A stretch of 44,946 nt of DNA from Paulinella micropora (lineage: Eukaryota; Cercozoa; Imbricatea; Euglyphida), in contig BJOX01000024.1 in assembly GCA_009731375.1 (NCBI GenBank), positions 99,097 through 144,042 of the forward strand. The letters are read 5' to 3'. Under the pieces are notes generated by a model that searched no databases, was not told the DNA's origin, and saw nothing but the letters and a program-made list of their open reading frames with translations. Positions 36,401 to 44,859 of this stretch are shown here, in pieces. Numbering within the stretch: position 1 is the stretch's first letter; each line of letters starts with the position of its first letter. The translations under genes were made by a program, and so were the position numbers.

Positions 36401-38106
36401 ATAAGCTACGTCCAGAGCAGGGAGGCTTCCGCCCGGGGCGTCGCACTACGGATCAGGTCTTTACCCTTTGGCAGAGGTTGAAGGGGCGTCAGCAGCAGAA
36501 GCGGGAGTCGTATGTCCTGTTCGTCGATCTACGCAAGGCTTTCCCGTCTGTTTGGAGAGATGGCCTATTTGAGAGGCTCTGGAAGCTGGGTGTAAGGGGC
36601 AAGTTCTGGCGCACGCTACGCAGGTGCTACGAGCAGACTTCGTCGCAAGTGCTAGTTGATGGAGCACTCACCCCCGAAGTACTGGAGGGTGTAGGCGTCC
36701 AACAGGGGTCCCCTCTCTCTCCCACACTCTTCAACGTCTTTATGGATGAGCTGTGTGATCGGCTGGCGAGTGCCCTCAAGATCACGGATGTGAAGCGGCT
36801 GAACGACATCAAGGCACTTCTATACGCGGACGACGTGGCCCTCATCGCTCACAGTCGCACCGAGCTCCAGAAGATGGTCAATGTTGTGGCCAAGTTCGCG
36901 GAAGATTACCGGCTGGAAGTCAACTTGAAGCCCGGCAAGACGGAAATCATGCCCATTTACACGTCGAGCAAGGCGAAACGACCAAGTATCAGGGAGCGAG
37001 GTGAGCCCGTGGTGTGGTTTCGCGGCCAGAAGCTTTGTGTCACCAGTCAGTACAAGTACCTGGGAGTGGTTATCACCGACGACCTGAAGTGGAAGGAGCA
37101 GGCCCTGCGGGCTACGCGTGTCACTGAAGTCGCCACCGCAGGTTGGTACTCTTTGTGGTGTGCAGGTGAGATACAAGCTAGGTATCGTCTCATGTGCTGG
37201 AATCAACTTGTGGGGGCCAAGCTGAAGTACGCCTTCGATGTCTGGCGTGCCCCCGTATCGCAGCTCACCAAGCTGGAGGCAGCAATGCTGCGCCCCATGA
37301 GGATGATTCTCGGCATCAGCCCTAAGACAAGCAAGTGGATTACACTCTTTCTGGCGCGCTCTTTGAGTGCGGAGCGTTTGCGGCGGGCGGCGCAACTGAA
37401 GTTCTATGGACGGCTGCGTGTTCTACCGGAGAAGCGATTTCCTGTCATCGCATCTCAAGTCAAATCCGACTGGACTGCGGAGGCCGAAGGCGCTATCAGG
37501 GACTCAATGGATCTACAACAAGGGCTTCAGGAGCTCCTAAATAGCTCAGAGAAGGACCTCGAGGGTTGGTGTTCGACTGTGGACAAGTGGGCCCTTCAGC
37601 AGGACGTCAAGATGGTGCAGCAACTGATGTGGGACAAGCGAGAGGCAGGCAGCGATCTTACTGATGGCCTGCGAGTCATCCTAAGACAAGTCTTTGGAAC
37701 TAAGGAGTTCCCAAGATGGGTAGCCCTTGATGATGCGCATTATAATCTGCTTCGGAGAAGGTTGCTCAGCTGCAACAACCGCCTTCGGTTGTACCGCAGC
37801 AAGTTGGTCAGTGGCATGTCCCCTCGCTGCTTCTGTTGTCATGATGATGTCAATGAGTCCCTTGCGCACTTCTTATGGGATTGCCCCATGCATGAGGCGA
37901 GACGTAAGCAGCTGTTGCTGAGTATGCAGAGGCTCGGTGGCATGGCTGTGGGGGGTGCTGAGGGGGATGGAGGGAGTGAGGAGGGTGGTGAGGTCGTGGG
38001 CGGTGAGGTTGTGGTGGAGGATGTGTTGCTTGGGCGGGAGCGGGAGGGCTCTGTGCGGCAGGGTTGGGATGATGTCGCCTGTGGATCAATCACGACTGTT
38101 TTGTAA
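33499..38106 (+). CDS. LINE (non-LTR retrotransposon) polyprotein: APE endonuclease and reverse transcriptase
   Basis: Nicks target DNA and copies element RNA onto it. An intact frame of 1,535 residues from the ATG at 33499 (a GTG lies just upstream in frame). By eye, residues about 112-198 look RRM-like (RNLIVWGLS, then an acidic loop and HLKFFGKGVNVALG). A basic linker KRGRRVRKRAKKHRSK precedes the APE-type endonuclease at about 310-575. Its catalytic signatures are ASHNWQG, GAQEHR, VADANAKLG and DTDHKA. The reverse transcriptase runs about 860-1180, with FVDLRKAF (motif A), QGSPLSPTLFNVFMDEL (motif B) and YADDV (motif C). A C-terminal CFCCHDDVNESLAHFLWDC is the CCHC-type knuckle common to LINE proteins. 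No RNase H was seen. With all catalytic residues present and no frame break, this copy could be active. The clade cannot be assigned by eye. Confidence 0.95.
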   Translation: MASDIGRLLLSMDYKYAKHGATTVALMGQGRIAEDLDNPRGNASSTGSGPMSQDGRMRARVYDGFPEPRGEAILAAPHPSSPNLAHGSALQHKASGAIWQMAPPPRRYRRVDRYDKDGRNLIVWGLSERANLQEIASKMSGLGLVVPVMEWQGQRMSRHLELVYEDDDSRQTALQQLKHLKFFGKGVNVALGRRFRDRERVRRLIHIHLRREPAVRKEEAATGYRVLPLHEECVEDVQVVSSDLAADAPECVSECADVQVVPLQSAASAVGDQPAQAPAEGGSTRAEAKRGRRVRKRAKKHRSKQFDTGFKLLVASHNWQGKTGYDNVGTAEWASFYKHEGWLVIGAQEHRMGKKQLSKCSLDGFRIFGKPAEVSEKNRCKGGVLFAVANFLGPYCNLVSAPVDHRQQVWLRIASGVTGAQDIYVGNGYFPQETQEEESSEAYAAWQAAIAFFGAKGLVVTVADANAKLGPACSRKEEGIVGQHGEVDDKGAPVRSENGKRLAAVLVATGLRNLSGFSCPVEGSYWWSRREQRGMGTGKHLLDYICASPGLASGAKFGVCEDDLDTDHKAVWAELTWSGQRRPKRAAKPYRSFRVDKLIGAGVSGNDHAAKQALDYLRDKFDDVFQHCLQKLGVHQLPELDLSGGADSQRVVDDVTERVAQSFRMAAHRVLGSRCIRPRFTNNWFDGELKELIQQRREAYAAYRRDESNAEARLNWLRLRKQIRKATRAKKSASFKQVQEEAVKCQREQSSKRFWLLAKRLGGARRTKVSAPVQREDGSLACTLPEKVARWEEFRKNSVKPRENPASAAVVVECCAEAGSLEWEEAEAKRQFHWNDRFRDEVARAMKEHEVGEDTCEELDKPFTQEEVLARQRALNNHKACGEDKVKNEMLKYGGAYINGYLTQYFNWIREAERTPKAWGKGIIVNIPKGGDPTDPDNWRDISIISCLGKLYLSLLATRLTLFVDGPDKLRPEQGGFRPGRRTTDQVFTLWQRLKGRQQQKRESYVLFVDLRKAFPSVWRDGLFERLWKLGVRGKFWRTLRRCYEQTSSQVLVDGALTPEVLEGVGVQQGSPLSPTLFNVFMDELCDRLASALKITDVKRLNDIKALLYADDVALIAHSRTELQKMVNVVAKFAEDYRLEVNLKPGKTEIMPIYTSSKAKRPSIRERGEPVVWFRGQKLCVTSQYKYLGVVITDDLKWKEQALRATRVTEVATAGWYSLWCAGEIQARYRLMCWNQLVGAKLKYAFDVWRAPVSQLTKLEAAMLRPMRMILGISPKTSKWITLFLARSLSAERLRRAAQLKFYGRLRVLPEKRFPVIASQVKSDWTAEAEGAIRDSMDLQQGLQELLNSSEKDLEGWCSTVDKWALQQDVKMVQQLMWDKREAGSDLTDGLRVILRQVFGTKEFPRWVALDDAHYNLLRRRLLSCNNRLRLYRSKLVSGMSPRCFCCHDDVNESLAHFLWDCPMHEARRKQLLLSMQRLGGMAVGGAEGDGGSEEGGEVVGGEVVVEDVLLGREREGSVRQGWDDVACGSITTVL

Positions 38107-38645
38107 GTTTTTTCAGGGAAAGTCGCGCTTCCGCAGTAACTTTAGGCTGGATGCGTTGTTAGGGTTACAGCGTTGCGTCCCCTCCAAAGTTGGATGTGTT
38201 GTTTGGATCATGTGTGTCTGAGTGTTGGTCTGCTAGGGAGGGTAAAAGGGAGGAGCTTGGGGTGGATGGGGGCGAGAAGGTGATTGACCTCACTGAGGTT
38301 CCATCAGCTTCTGTCCCACCCCTTCCCCCAAGTGACGTTGATGTTGCGCGGCGCGGCCGTCCGCGCAGTGTGGACGTCCTGGCTAGAGAGAGGGGTTCGG
38401 GAGCGCAGCGTAGTGTCTGCGAGTTCTTCTCTTCAGCTAACACCCTCGCATCTAGCTCTTCATGCACTTCACAGCCCCCATCTGCGCCTGCTGCTGCTGT
38501 TGCTGCTATGTCTGTTTGGTGTTCTGACACTGCGTTGGGATCGGCTGACCCCGGTGACCCAATGGAGGCACATGTCCAGGATCTGGATCTGATGCTATAG
38601 TCTGAGGAAGCCTTTTATTAGTATTATTATTATTAAATTGAACAG
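38107..38645 (+). mobile_element. LINE 3' untranslated region and tail
   Basis: A 136-codon frame from ATG 38190 to 38600 (VIDLTEVPSASVPPLPP, Ala/Ser-rich end) overlaps this region. I see no domain, and it may be only GC-rich chance. The last 70 bp (ATGGAGGCACATGTCCAG, then CTGAGGAAGCC) resemble the SINE 3' end. The element then finishes in TTATTAGTATTATTATTA, AAATTGAAC and AAC repeats. Confidence 0.7.
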
Positions 38646-39161
38646 CAACAACAATGAAGGCCTTAGCCACACACCATCTTGCGCTTAAATTATTTTGTAT
38701 AAAATTTATTATTATTCTTAAATTGAACAACAACAACAACAACAACAGCAACAAAAACAATAGTCTTAGCAGGCTCTGGCGTCCCGTCGGCCGGGGATGA
38801 AAGTGGCAAGTGAAGGCCGTAGCCACACACCATCTTGCATTTTAATTACCTTGTTTAAATTTTATTATCATTATTATTAAATTGAACAACAACAACAACA
38901 ACGAGTCGGCCGGGGATGATTAGACATCTACTTGTCTTTAAGTGGGTTTAAAGGCCGTTATCCATGCACCATCATGCCACTGGTTTATTTACTGTAATTA
39001 AATTTACAACAACAATAACAACAACAGCAGCAGCAGCAGCAACAACAACAACAACAACAACAACAGCAGCAGCAGCAGCAGCAACAACAACAACAACAAC
39101 CTGAAAGTGGAAAATGAAGGCCGTAGCCACACACCATCTAGGGTTTATTATTATTAAATTG

Positions 39162-39193
<32 letters not shown>

Positions 39194-39221
39194 ACAACAA
39201 ACAACAACAACACCACGTTCT
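38646..39221. repeat. Tandem copies of an ATT/AAC-tailed retroposon fragment
   Basis: The recurring unit is GCCGTAGCCACACACCATC, then CTTGCATTTTAATTAC, then (ATT)n, AAATTGAAC and (AAC)n. Copies end near 38716, 38876, 38996 and 39152. Some add GTCGGCCGGGGATGA. AGC tracts replace AAC at 39024-39038 and 39063-39081. Probably 3' ends of 5'-truncated copies of one family, nested or tandem. Confidence 0.8.
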
Positions 39222-39529
39222 TGTCTGTTTTCCTCAATGACTGTACTCTCCCTCCCCTGTTGTTGGCCACTATAGTGCACGTCCTTTGGCTCCCTTTTCC
39301 TCTATCTATATTTATTGTTTTTGAGCCTCTGGATCATATAGTGCAATGAGCAAGCTCTGGCGTCTCGAATCGGCACGGGATGACTAGATTTACTTATCTG
39401 GAAGTGGCGTATATCTGGGGTATACACATATGAGCCGCAAGCCACACACCAACTAGCCACTGATTTAGTTAATATTATTATTAATATTAATTAGATTGTT
39501 CTACAACTGGTGTATTATTATTAAATTTT

Positions 39530-39608
<79 letters not shown>

Positions 39609-39920
39609 GGTAGGCTAGTTCTCCTCGCTCGTGTCTGCCTCTCTCACTACCTTTCCTCCTCTCCCTCCCCTGTTGTTGACCACTATAGTGCACGTCCTCT
39701 GGCTCCCTTTTCCCTCTATCTATATTTTTTGTTTTTGAGCCTCTGGATCATATAGTGCAGTGAGCAAGCTCTGGCGTCTCGAATCGGCAGATTATTTTCT
39801 GGAAGTGGCGTATATCTGGGGGTATACACATACGAGTCGAAAGCCACACACCAACTTGCCACTGGTTTAGTTGATATTGTTTTTAATATTAATTAGATTG
39901 CTCTGCAACTGTTGTATTAT
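39222..39920. repeat. Diverged direct duplication, period about 413 bp
   Basis: 39222-39605 and 39626-39920 share CACTATAGTGCACGTCC, TTTTTGAGCCTCTGGATC, GCTCTGGCGTCTCGAATC and GGAAGTGGCGTATATCTG. They end at the same TGTATTAT, where the second copy is interrupted by the foldback. Each holds a variant of the AGCCACACACCAACT word of the ATT/AAC family. (AAC)n at 39529-39607. Confidence 0.85.
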
Positions 39921-40013
39921 AGTAGTATAGGGTCGCACTTGGGCACAGCGGTTCAAGACATACACCACCCGTATGTCTTGAACCACTGTGCCCAAGTGCG
40001 ACCCTATACTACT
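39921..40013. mobile_element. 93-bp foldback: 43-bp arms, 7-nt loop
   Basis: Arms 39921-39963 and 39971-40013 are inverted copies with one difference (42 of 43). The loop is ACCACCC. In the duplicated flanking unit this position holds only TATTATTATTAAA, and ATTAT occurs on both sides, so the palindrome looks inserted with a short target duplication. The microsatellite context makes that duplication uncertain. A minus-strand transcript would pair along the whole stem, with G-U at the single difference. Confidence 0.75.
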
Positions 40014-40412
40014 GATTATTATCATTACATTTTACAACAACAACAACAACAACTTGCATTTTAAATACTTTATTTAAGTTTTATTATTATTATTAAATAC
40101 AACAACAACAACAGATTGTTATACAACTCTTGTATTTGTATTATTATTAAATTGAACGACAACAAAAACAACAGGCCGTAGCCACACACCTCTTGCATTT
40201 TAAATACTTTGTTTGCGTTTTATTATTATTATTAAATTGAACAACAACAACAACTTAATCAGTTTATTTAAATTTATTATTATTAAACTGGGCAACAACA
40301 ACAACACTGGGTTTAAGGCCGTTATCATGCACGATGCCACTGGTTTAATTACTTTAATTAAATTTACAACAACAACAACAACAATACTGTACACGAAATA
40401 TAATGAGAGCAA
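40014..40412. repeat. More ATT/AAC-tailed fragments
   Basis: Tail junctions near 40031, 40093, 40149, 40233, 40285 and 40367, several with the CTTGCATTTTAAATAC or GCCACTGGTTTAATTAC words. Short frames here are chance. Confidence 0.85.
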
Positions 40413-40543
40413 TACAGTTCAAACACACAATGAAACCAAAACAAAGATTTTTACCGCCAGCAAAGGAGATTGTACAACCACATGGTTCAATTGTAAAAGG
40501 TGCGAACCCTCAATAAGAAACCCAATCAGAAAGGATCCGCGCC

Positions 40544-40592
<49 letters not shown>

Positions 40593-40735
40593 TTTNNNNN
40601 NNNNNNNNNNNNNNNNNNNNNNNNNNNNNNNNNNNNNNNNNNNNNNNNNNNNNNNNNNNNNNNNNNNNNNNNNNNNNNNNNNNNNNNNNNNNNNNNNNNN
40701 NNNNNNNNNNTTTTTTTTTTTTTACAACTTTGAGT
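40413..40735. other. Unique spacer, poly-T and 115-N gap
   Basis: About 130 bp of unique DNA, T40 at 40547-40587, gap 40596-40710, and more T. No gene. Confidence 0.8.
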
Positions 40736-41028
40736 CTAAACACGTCGAGCCGACACCCTTCAAACCAGTACCTCTTACTTCAGGCCACTAATCCACTGTC
40801 GCACTGGGTGCCGCGTATGAGCCCTTTTTTGGGATTGGGTTCTTAAACTATCCCCGCCGGTCCGTGATCCTGAAAAAAACAAAAGGTACAAAAACCGAAA
40901 CAAAAAAAATATCCCAATCGCTCATTACGCTTTTTTGACGTTTCGTCCGAACTTCCTTTTTCTTATCCAATTGTACAGGAATTGAGCAGCCGGACACTCA
41001 AGAATGTAATTGAACACATTTGTCTGCA
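40736..41028. other. Unique DNA with one member of a 65-bp repeat and a splice-acceptor-like end
   Basis: 40928-40993 (CGCTTTTTTGACGTTTCGTC to GGAATTGAGCAGCC) is a diverged direct copy of 42961-43031. Both have a pyrimidine-rich run then TTGTACAG|GAATTGAG or TTGTGCAG|GAATTGAG, like 3' splice sites before the same exon start. On the minus strand both read AAQFL-(Y/H)-N in one frame, so a coding repeat on that strand is an alternative. Confidence 0.5.
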
Positions 41029-41835
41029 ATGATCGCTTCTCGAGAACCACCTGGGCCTTTCTCCTTGAAGGGTGAACCGTCACAACCCCGAAAGCCTTTC
41101 TTTGCGAGAGCAACAGTCCATCTTGGAACAGTGAGGGCTCATTGGTGGAATAGTGGCCGTGCAAGAAAAAACCGAGCAAAAAGAAGAAAGAAAGAGGGGA
41201 AAAAAAAAAAAAAAAGCTGTGTTCTCTTGGCGCTTTCTGAAATGGCCATGCCCCTACTGAAAACAAGGAAGCAACCTCAGAAGGCGCGTTACTCCCCGTC
41301 ATCACGAGCACGCCAAAGCTTTTCCTTTACGCCTACTATGGATGACAGCAGCTCAGAGTTCAGCGGAGATTCAGAACACAGTTTAAGCTCGCCAAGTTCG
41401 TCAGGATCTTCGTGGATGGAAGACCTTGTTTTCATACCACCCGTTGCGATTCCTGCCACGATCACGCTCAATGAATTCAACCGCCAAATCTCAGCGGCGA
41501 GCATCCAATCGGGCTGCGCGGCTCCTTTCATCTGTTGCCTGCTTCTTCGACAATTCTGTGACAGAGACCTTCCCGCGGACCAGGCGTTGCGCCATGCCGC
41601 TTGCCAGCATTCTCATTGTCGTGACCACCAAGGCTTTTTCCAGCAGGAGGCCCGCGCTGTTGGGTTAATAGGCGAGAACGGCGAGTTGCTCAAAGAAGGA
41701 CAACAACTAGGAACTCATGTCTGCGTCGCCCGTGGTATCAAACTGGACTCGATGGAGAGCCTGCTCCGCATTTCCTTTGACAACAGCAAGGAAGGCGGAA
41801 CTCTCCTGGCCGAAGAGGCAGGAATCTTCGCATAG
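41029..41835 (+). CDS. Hypothetical protein, possible host gene or exon
   Basis: 268 residues from ATG 41029; a second ATG at 41338 gives a 165-residue form. The first part is basic (RARKNRAKRRKKEGKKKKK) because of an A-rich tract and may not be translated. From 41338 it reads MDDSSSEFSGDSEHSLSS, an acidic serine-rich segment, then EDLVFIPPVAIPATITLNEF. A Cys/His-containing region follows (CLLLRQFCDRDLPADQALR, HAACQHSHCRDH), then AVGLIGENGELLKEGQQLG and a C-terminal LLRISFDNSKEGG ending GIFA. The Cys/His spacing is not a zinc-finger pattern I recognise. A splice-acceptor-like site lies 36-50 bp upstream. The stop lies inside the first copy of a tandem repeat. No family assigned. Confidence 0.45.
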   Translation: MIASREPPGPFSLKGEPSQPRKPFFARATVHLGTVRAHWWNSGRARKNRAKRRKKEGKKKKKSCVLLALSEMAMPLLKTRKQPQKARYSPSSRARQSFSFTPTMDDSSSEFSGDSEHSLSSPSSSGSSWMEDLVFIPPVAIPATITLNEFNRQISAASIQSGCAAPFICCLLLRQFCDRDLPADQALRHAACQHSHCRDHQGFFQQEARAVGLIGENGELLKEGQQLGTHVCVARGIKLDSMESLLRISFDNSKEGGTLLAEEAGIFA

Positions 41836-42037
41836 TTTTAGTGTCATAGATGAAAAAAAATACTAATAATAATTGATAGCTTTCATCGGGGATGAGCCGA
41901 TGCTGCGAGTGTCGCAGCTTAAGCTCCACCCTGTGAGCAGCATAGTTTTAGTGTCATAGATGAAAAAAAAAATAGTTGATAGTCGGGGATGAGCCGATGC
42001 TGCGAGTGTCGCAGCTTAAGCTCCACCCTGTGAGCAG
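41831..42037 (+). repeat. Tandem duplication (110 and 97 bp) with a three-hairpin block
   Basis: Copies 41831-41940 and 41941-42037 both begin CATAGTTTTAGTGTCATAG and end CCACCCTGTGAGCAG. In each, the last 55 bp can form three hairpins: (CA)TCGG/CCGA(TG) across GGATGAG, CTGCGA/TCGCAG across GTG, and GCTC/GAGC across CACCCTGT. The difference between copies is confined to the A-rich linker. It spans the stop codon of the upstream frame, so it may be in that gene's 3' UTR. Confidence 0.8.
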
Positions 42038-42960
42038 CAAAGAACTTTCAGTACCTTACTTCATATTCGAGCTTGCCATTTACCGTTGCGTGGTGCACGC
42101 AACGCAATGAACTTCTCAACACAAAAATCAATTTCACCCCTGTCACATAGCCACTTTGGCAACAAAAAACTTACCATGCTTGTATCTTTCCACAAAACAC
42201 TCATGAATGCGGAACTCAGTATCTTCACGTTGGTCGCGGTTGCAGCTGTGTTTCACTTCACTGTTGGCACATTTATTTATCGCAAGCCAGAATATTGGTT
42301 ACTTGTCACTCACAAGTTTCCACCCTTGTAGAATGAACCTTTTCAGTGCAGTATTTATGTATTATATGGAATGTGAGGCTGTGTGTGTGTGCGTGTATGG
42401 AGTTCCACAGTGCACTTTGCACACTTTTCGTCCTATTGACAAAGTTATTAGTTGTTTGAATAAAAAAAACTGCACTCTACGCGTTGCAGCTTTAATGATT
42501 TCCACTGAACGACTTGAAATCATGTACTACTGCGTTTTATTTTTTGTACGCAAGCACGCTTGAGTGGAAAGACGAAGAGATAGAATGGAGGAATTAATTG
42601 GGAGGTGAAGTGTATAGAAGAAAAAAGAAGTCACAGTTTAAGGTCATGCAGAGACCCGATATATATGTATATATTTTAAATTACGTATCAGCCGCAATTT
42701 ATTAATACAATGTTATGCGGTGATCCAGTTTCGACTAACTGCATCAGCGATTGCAACACTGAATTGATTACTAAGTAGTATTCAGTATATTTTCCGAACA
42801 CAGACGTCAGCGATTGCAATATTCGGCCCGCAGATATACCTCCCGAGCTAACTTTTTTTTTTGTGTGTTTTTCTTCCGCGTACACAGTTAAATTTTTTTT
42901 TTTCGTGTGTTCGTTCGTTTGTTAGTTACTTCGTCTTCGCTTTTTGACGTTACGCGGCCC
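42038..42960. other. Unique AT-rich DNA, no confident gene
   Basis: A perfect 9-bp hairpin with a 3-nt loop is at 42084-42104 (CGTTGCGTG and complement). The 75-residue frame from ATG 42107 has one membrane-like segment (FTLVAVAAVFHFTVGTF) but no family. TCAGCGATTGCAA occurs twice (42744 and 42807). T-rich 42852-42903. Confidence 0.45.
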
Positions 42961-43031
42961 AGCTTTTTTGACGTTACGTCCAAACTCAAGTTCGTTTTTC
43001 CTATCATATTGTGCAGGAATTGAGCAGCCTG
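42961..43031. repeat. Second copy of the 65-bp repeat
   Basis: Diverged direct copy of 40928-40993, about 2.03 kb apart. A further partial copy of its start (TTTTTGACGTTACG) lies immediately upstream at about 42941. Confidence 0.7.
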
Positions 43032-43164
43032 TAGGCGCAGATAGGTAAATATGCGACCTTTTCTTATACCCCTATACACAGTGATGTATAGATGAGCTAT
43101 ATCTCGTCAAGATGTAATTATATTAGTTTTTATTTATATACTTTTGAGCCGGTTGAAAACGATA

Positions 43165-43437
43165 TTGCTGTTGACATTCAAGACAACAAAAAAAATTGAT
43201 TTTTCTGTTTTGGTTGGAATTTCAGTTTTGGTTGGAATTTTGATTTTGGGTGAAAATTTGAATTTTTCAAATTAACAGCTATATTCGTCCGCAAAAATCG
43301 TAAATTTTCGCGAAATGTTACCGTTAAATTTGAAAATTTGAATTTTTGTCACAAAAATGAAAAACTGTCACAAAAATGAAAATCTGACACAAAAATGAAA
43401 AACTAATTTTTGTTGTTGTCTTGAATGTCAACAGCAA
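43165..43437. mobile_element. MITE, 273 bp, TA target duplication
   Basis: Terminal inverted repeats of 25 bp match perfectly, starting TTGCTGTTGACATTC at the left and reading GAATGTCAACAGCAA at the right end. TA flanks both sides (43163-43164 and 43438-43439), as in Tc1/mariner-type elements. The interior is AT-rich and non-coding, with CACAAAAATGAAAAACTGT-like 19-bp units three times (43350-43404) and TTTTGGTTGGAATTT twice (about 43207-43240). Non-autonomous; no transposase in the window. Confidence 0.9.
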
Positions 43438-43439
43438 TA

Positions 43440-44280
43440 GTATTAAGATATATAACCGGTACTACTTTTTTAAGCAGGATAATATTATCGTTAGGGGTGA
43501 CATCGGGGAATGGCTTTCTGTTTCCTTTTTGTTGCTTGGCTCTGACAGTCTCCTAAATTTTCCGCCATACTGGTTTCCTCTCTTTTGTAGACTCTGATGA
43601 GGCCGCCGTGAGGTCCTCATAAGGAAGATTATAATAGGTTATTTTCAGAGTGTTTTTGGAATTGGATGGATAAATACCCCGGCTTGCATTAAATAATATC
43701 TTTTGAATATAACTGACAAAAGTGAAGTCCCAGCCTAGATTTTTCTATACTCTAAATTTCAATTAAGCAATTTGAAAAAAACCACTTCCCTAAGCAAAGG
43801 AAGAAGGAAGGTAGTGCAGGAGTGTAGGCGGTCGGAAGGGAGTTGAGGAGGTGTTAGGAGTGTGCAGTGCACATAAACAACAGTGAAACCTTGCGTAGAG
43901 GCCCACAAAGCGGCACGGCAAGACAGTCGTTGTGTGTACGACTTTGACACCTACAGTAGTGTGTTTGGAGAAGTGTGGGAGGCATAAAGAGTGTCTCCAG
44001 TGAGGCAGAAACACTATAGTGTTCACTGGAGTGACCGTCGACACATTGTCGAGTCAGAGGAGTGCTTTTCAAGCACACAGGGGGTGAAAAGACCTAATGT
44101 CTGTTCCCTGTGTGCATCCGTACACCTAACCCTATACATACTCTGTAACACCCACTGTATACTACATCGTTTTTACGCTATGGTGTAATGCCCCCAACGT
44201 CAGCTCGTAAAAAGTAGGTAATACAACCAAACACAGTCCTCAAAAGGATGAGAATGATGTCTCGTTATATTAGCTCAGTG
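43440..44280. other. Unique DNA with a hairpin cluster at 43995-44115
   Basis: No convincing ORF. Within 120 bp: CTCCAGTGA (43995-44003) pairs with 44023-44031 around the 14-bp palindrome AACACTATAGTGTT (44010-44023). TCGACA/TGTCGA with a CAT loop is at 44038-44052. GCACACAGGG (44073-44082) pairs perfectly with 44106-44115. Could be a structured RNA or a transposon end. Confidence 0.55.
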
Positions 44281-44788
44281 AAGCCAAAAAGGAAAACGGC
44301 AACAGACCAGGAATAAAATGGCATCAGGTCCAATCCGGACAAATAATACTGAAAAACAAGCTGGTGCACCTGTCACCAGGAAAAGGTACTTTTTACCGGC
44401 TATCCGGGGGGTGATGCCTACAGTACCCCCTCCCGATTTTATGACGGAAATAGCATTTTCGTCATACACCTTCTGATTTCTTTCTGCATGCGCTATGGAG
44501 TCATGCCACACAGCGCATCGACCCACGGATAGACGCTAAAAGACGATAAATATATCCTCATACGGCACGTCAAAGCGGATTCTCCAGCCATTCTTGTAGA
44601 TTTTTGAACTCCTTCCCCTCAATTTCTTTCTTTTTTTTTTTTTTTTTNNNNNNNNNNTTTTTTTTTTTCTCGGCAGTATGTCAAGAACAAACGTACTATT
44701 AATAAAAAAAATACAAGCAACGTGGTGCTGTAGTACGATTCCCCCTTTGATTTCCTTCTTCTTCTTATCATCATCATCATCATCATCA

Positions 44789-44859
<71 letters not shown>
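44281..44859. other. Unique DNA, poly-T with 10-N gap, then (ATC)n and (ATT)n
   Basis: 44281-44530 is open on both strands for short frames: plus-strand ATG 44318 to 44476 (52 residues), and a non-ATG minus frame of about 83 residues with HDSIAHAERNQKVYDENA. Neither is recognisable. Poly-T surrounds the gap at 44648-44657. ATC (44767-44790) and ATT (44791-44858) lead into the SINE. Confidence 0.5.

Noticed and set aside
33892-37395. Antisense and alternative frames inside the LINE ORF
   Set aside because: Shadows of a GC-rich coding region that has a full set of motifs in one frame.
38190-38600. Separate small gene after the LINE ORF
   Set aside because: Ala/Ser/Pro-rich with no domain, overlaps the conserved 3' tail; kept only as a note in the 3' UTR entry.
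41831-42037. Hammerhead or HDV-type ribozyme
   Set aside because: The conserved CUGAUGA/GAAA core and HDV double-pseudoknot spacing are not present.
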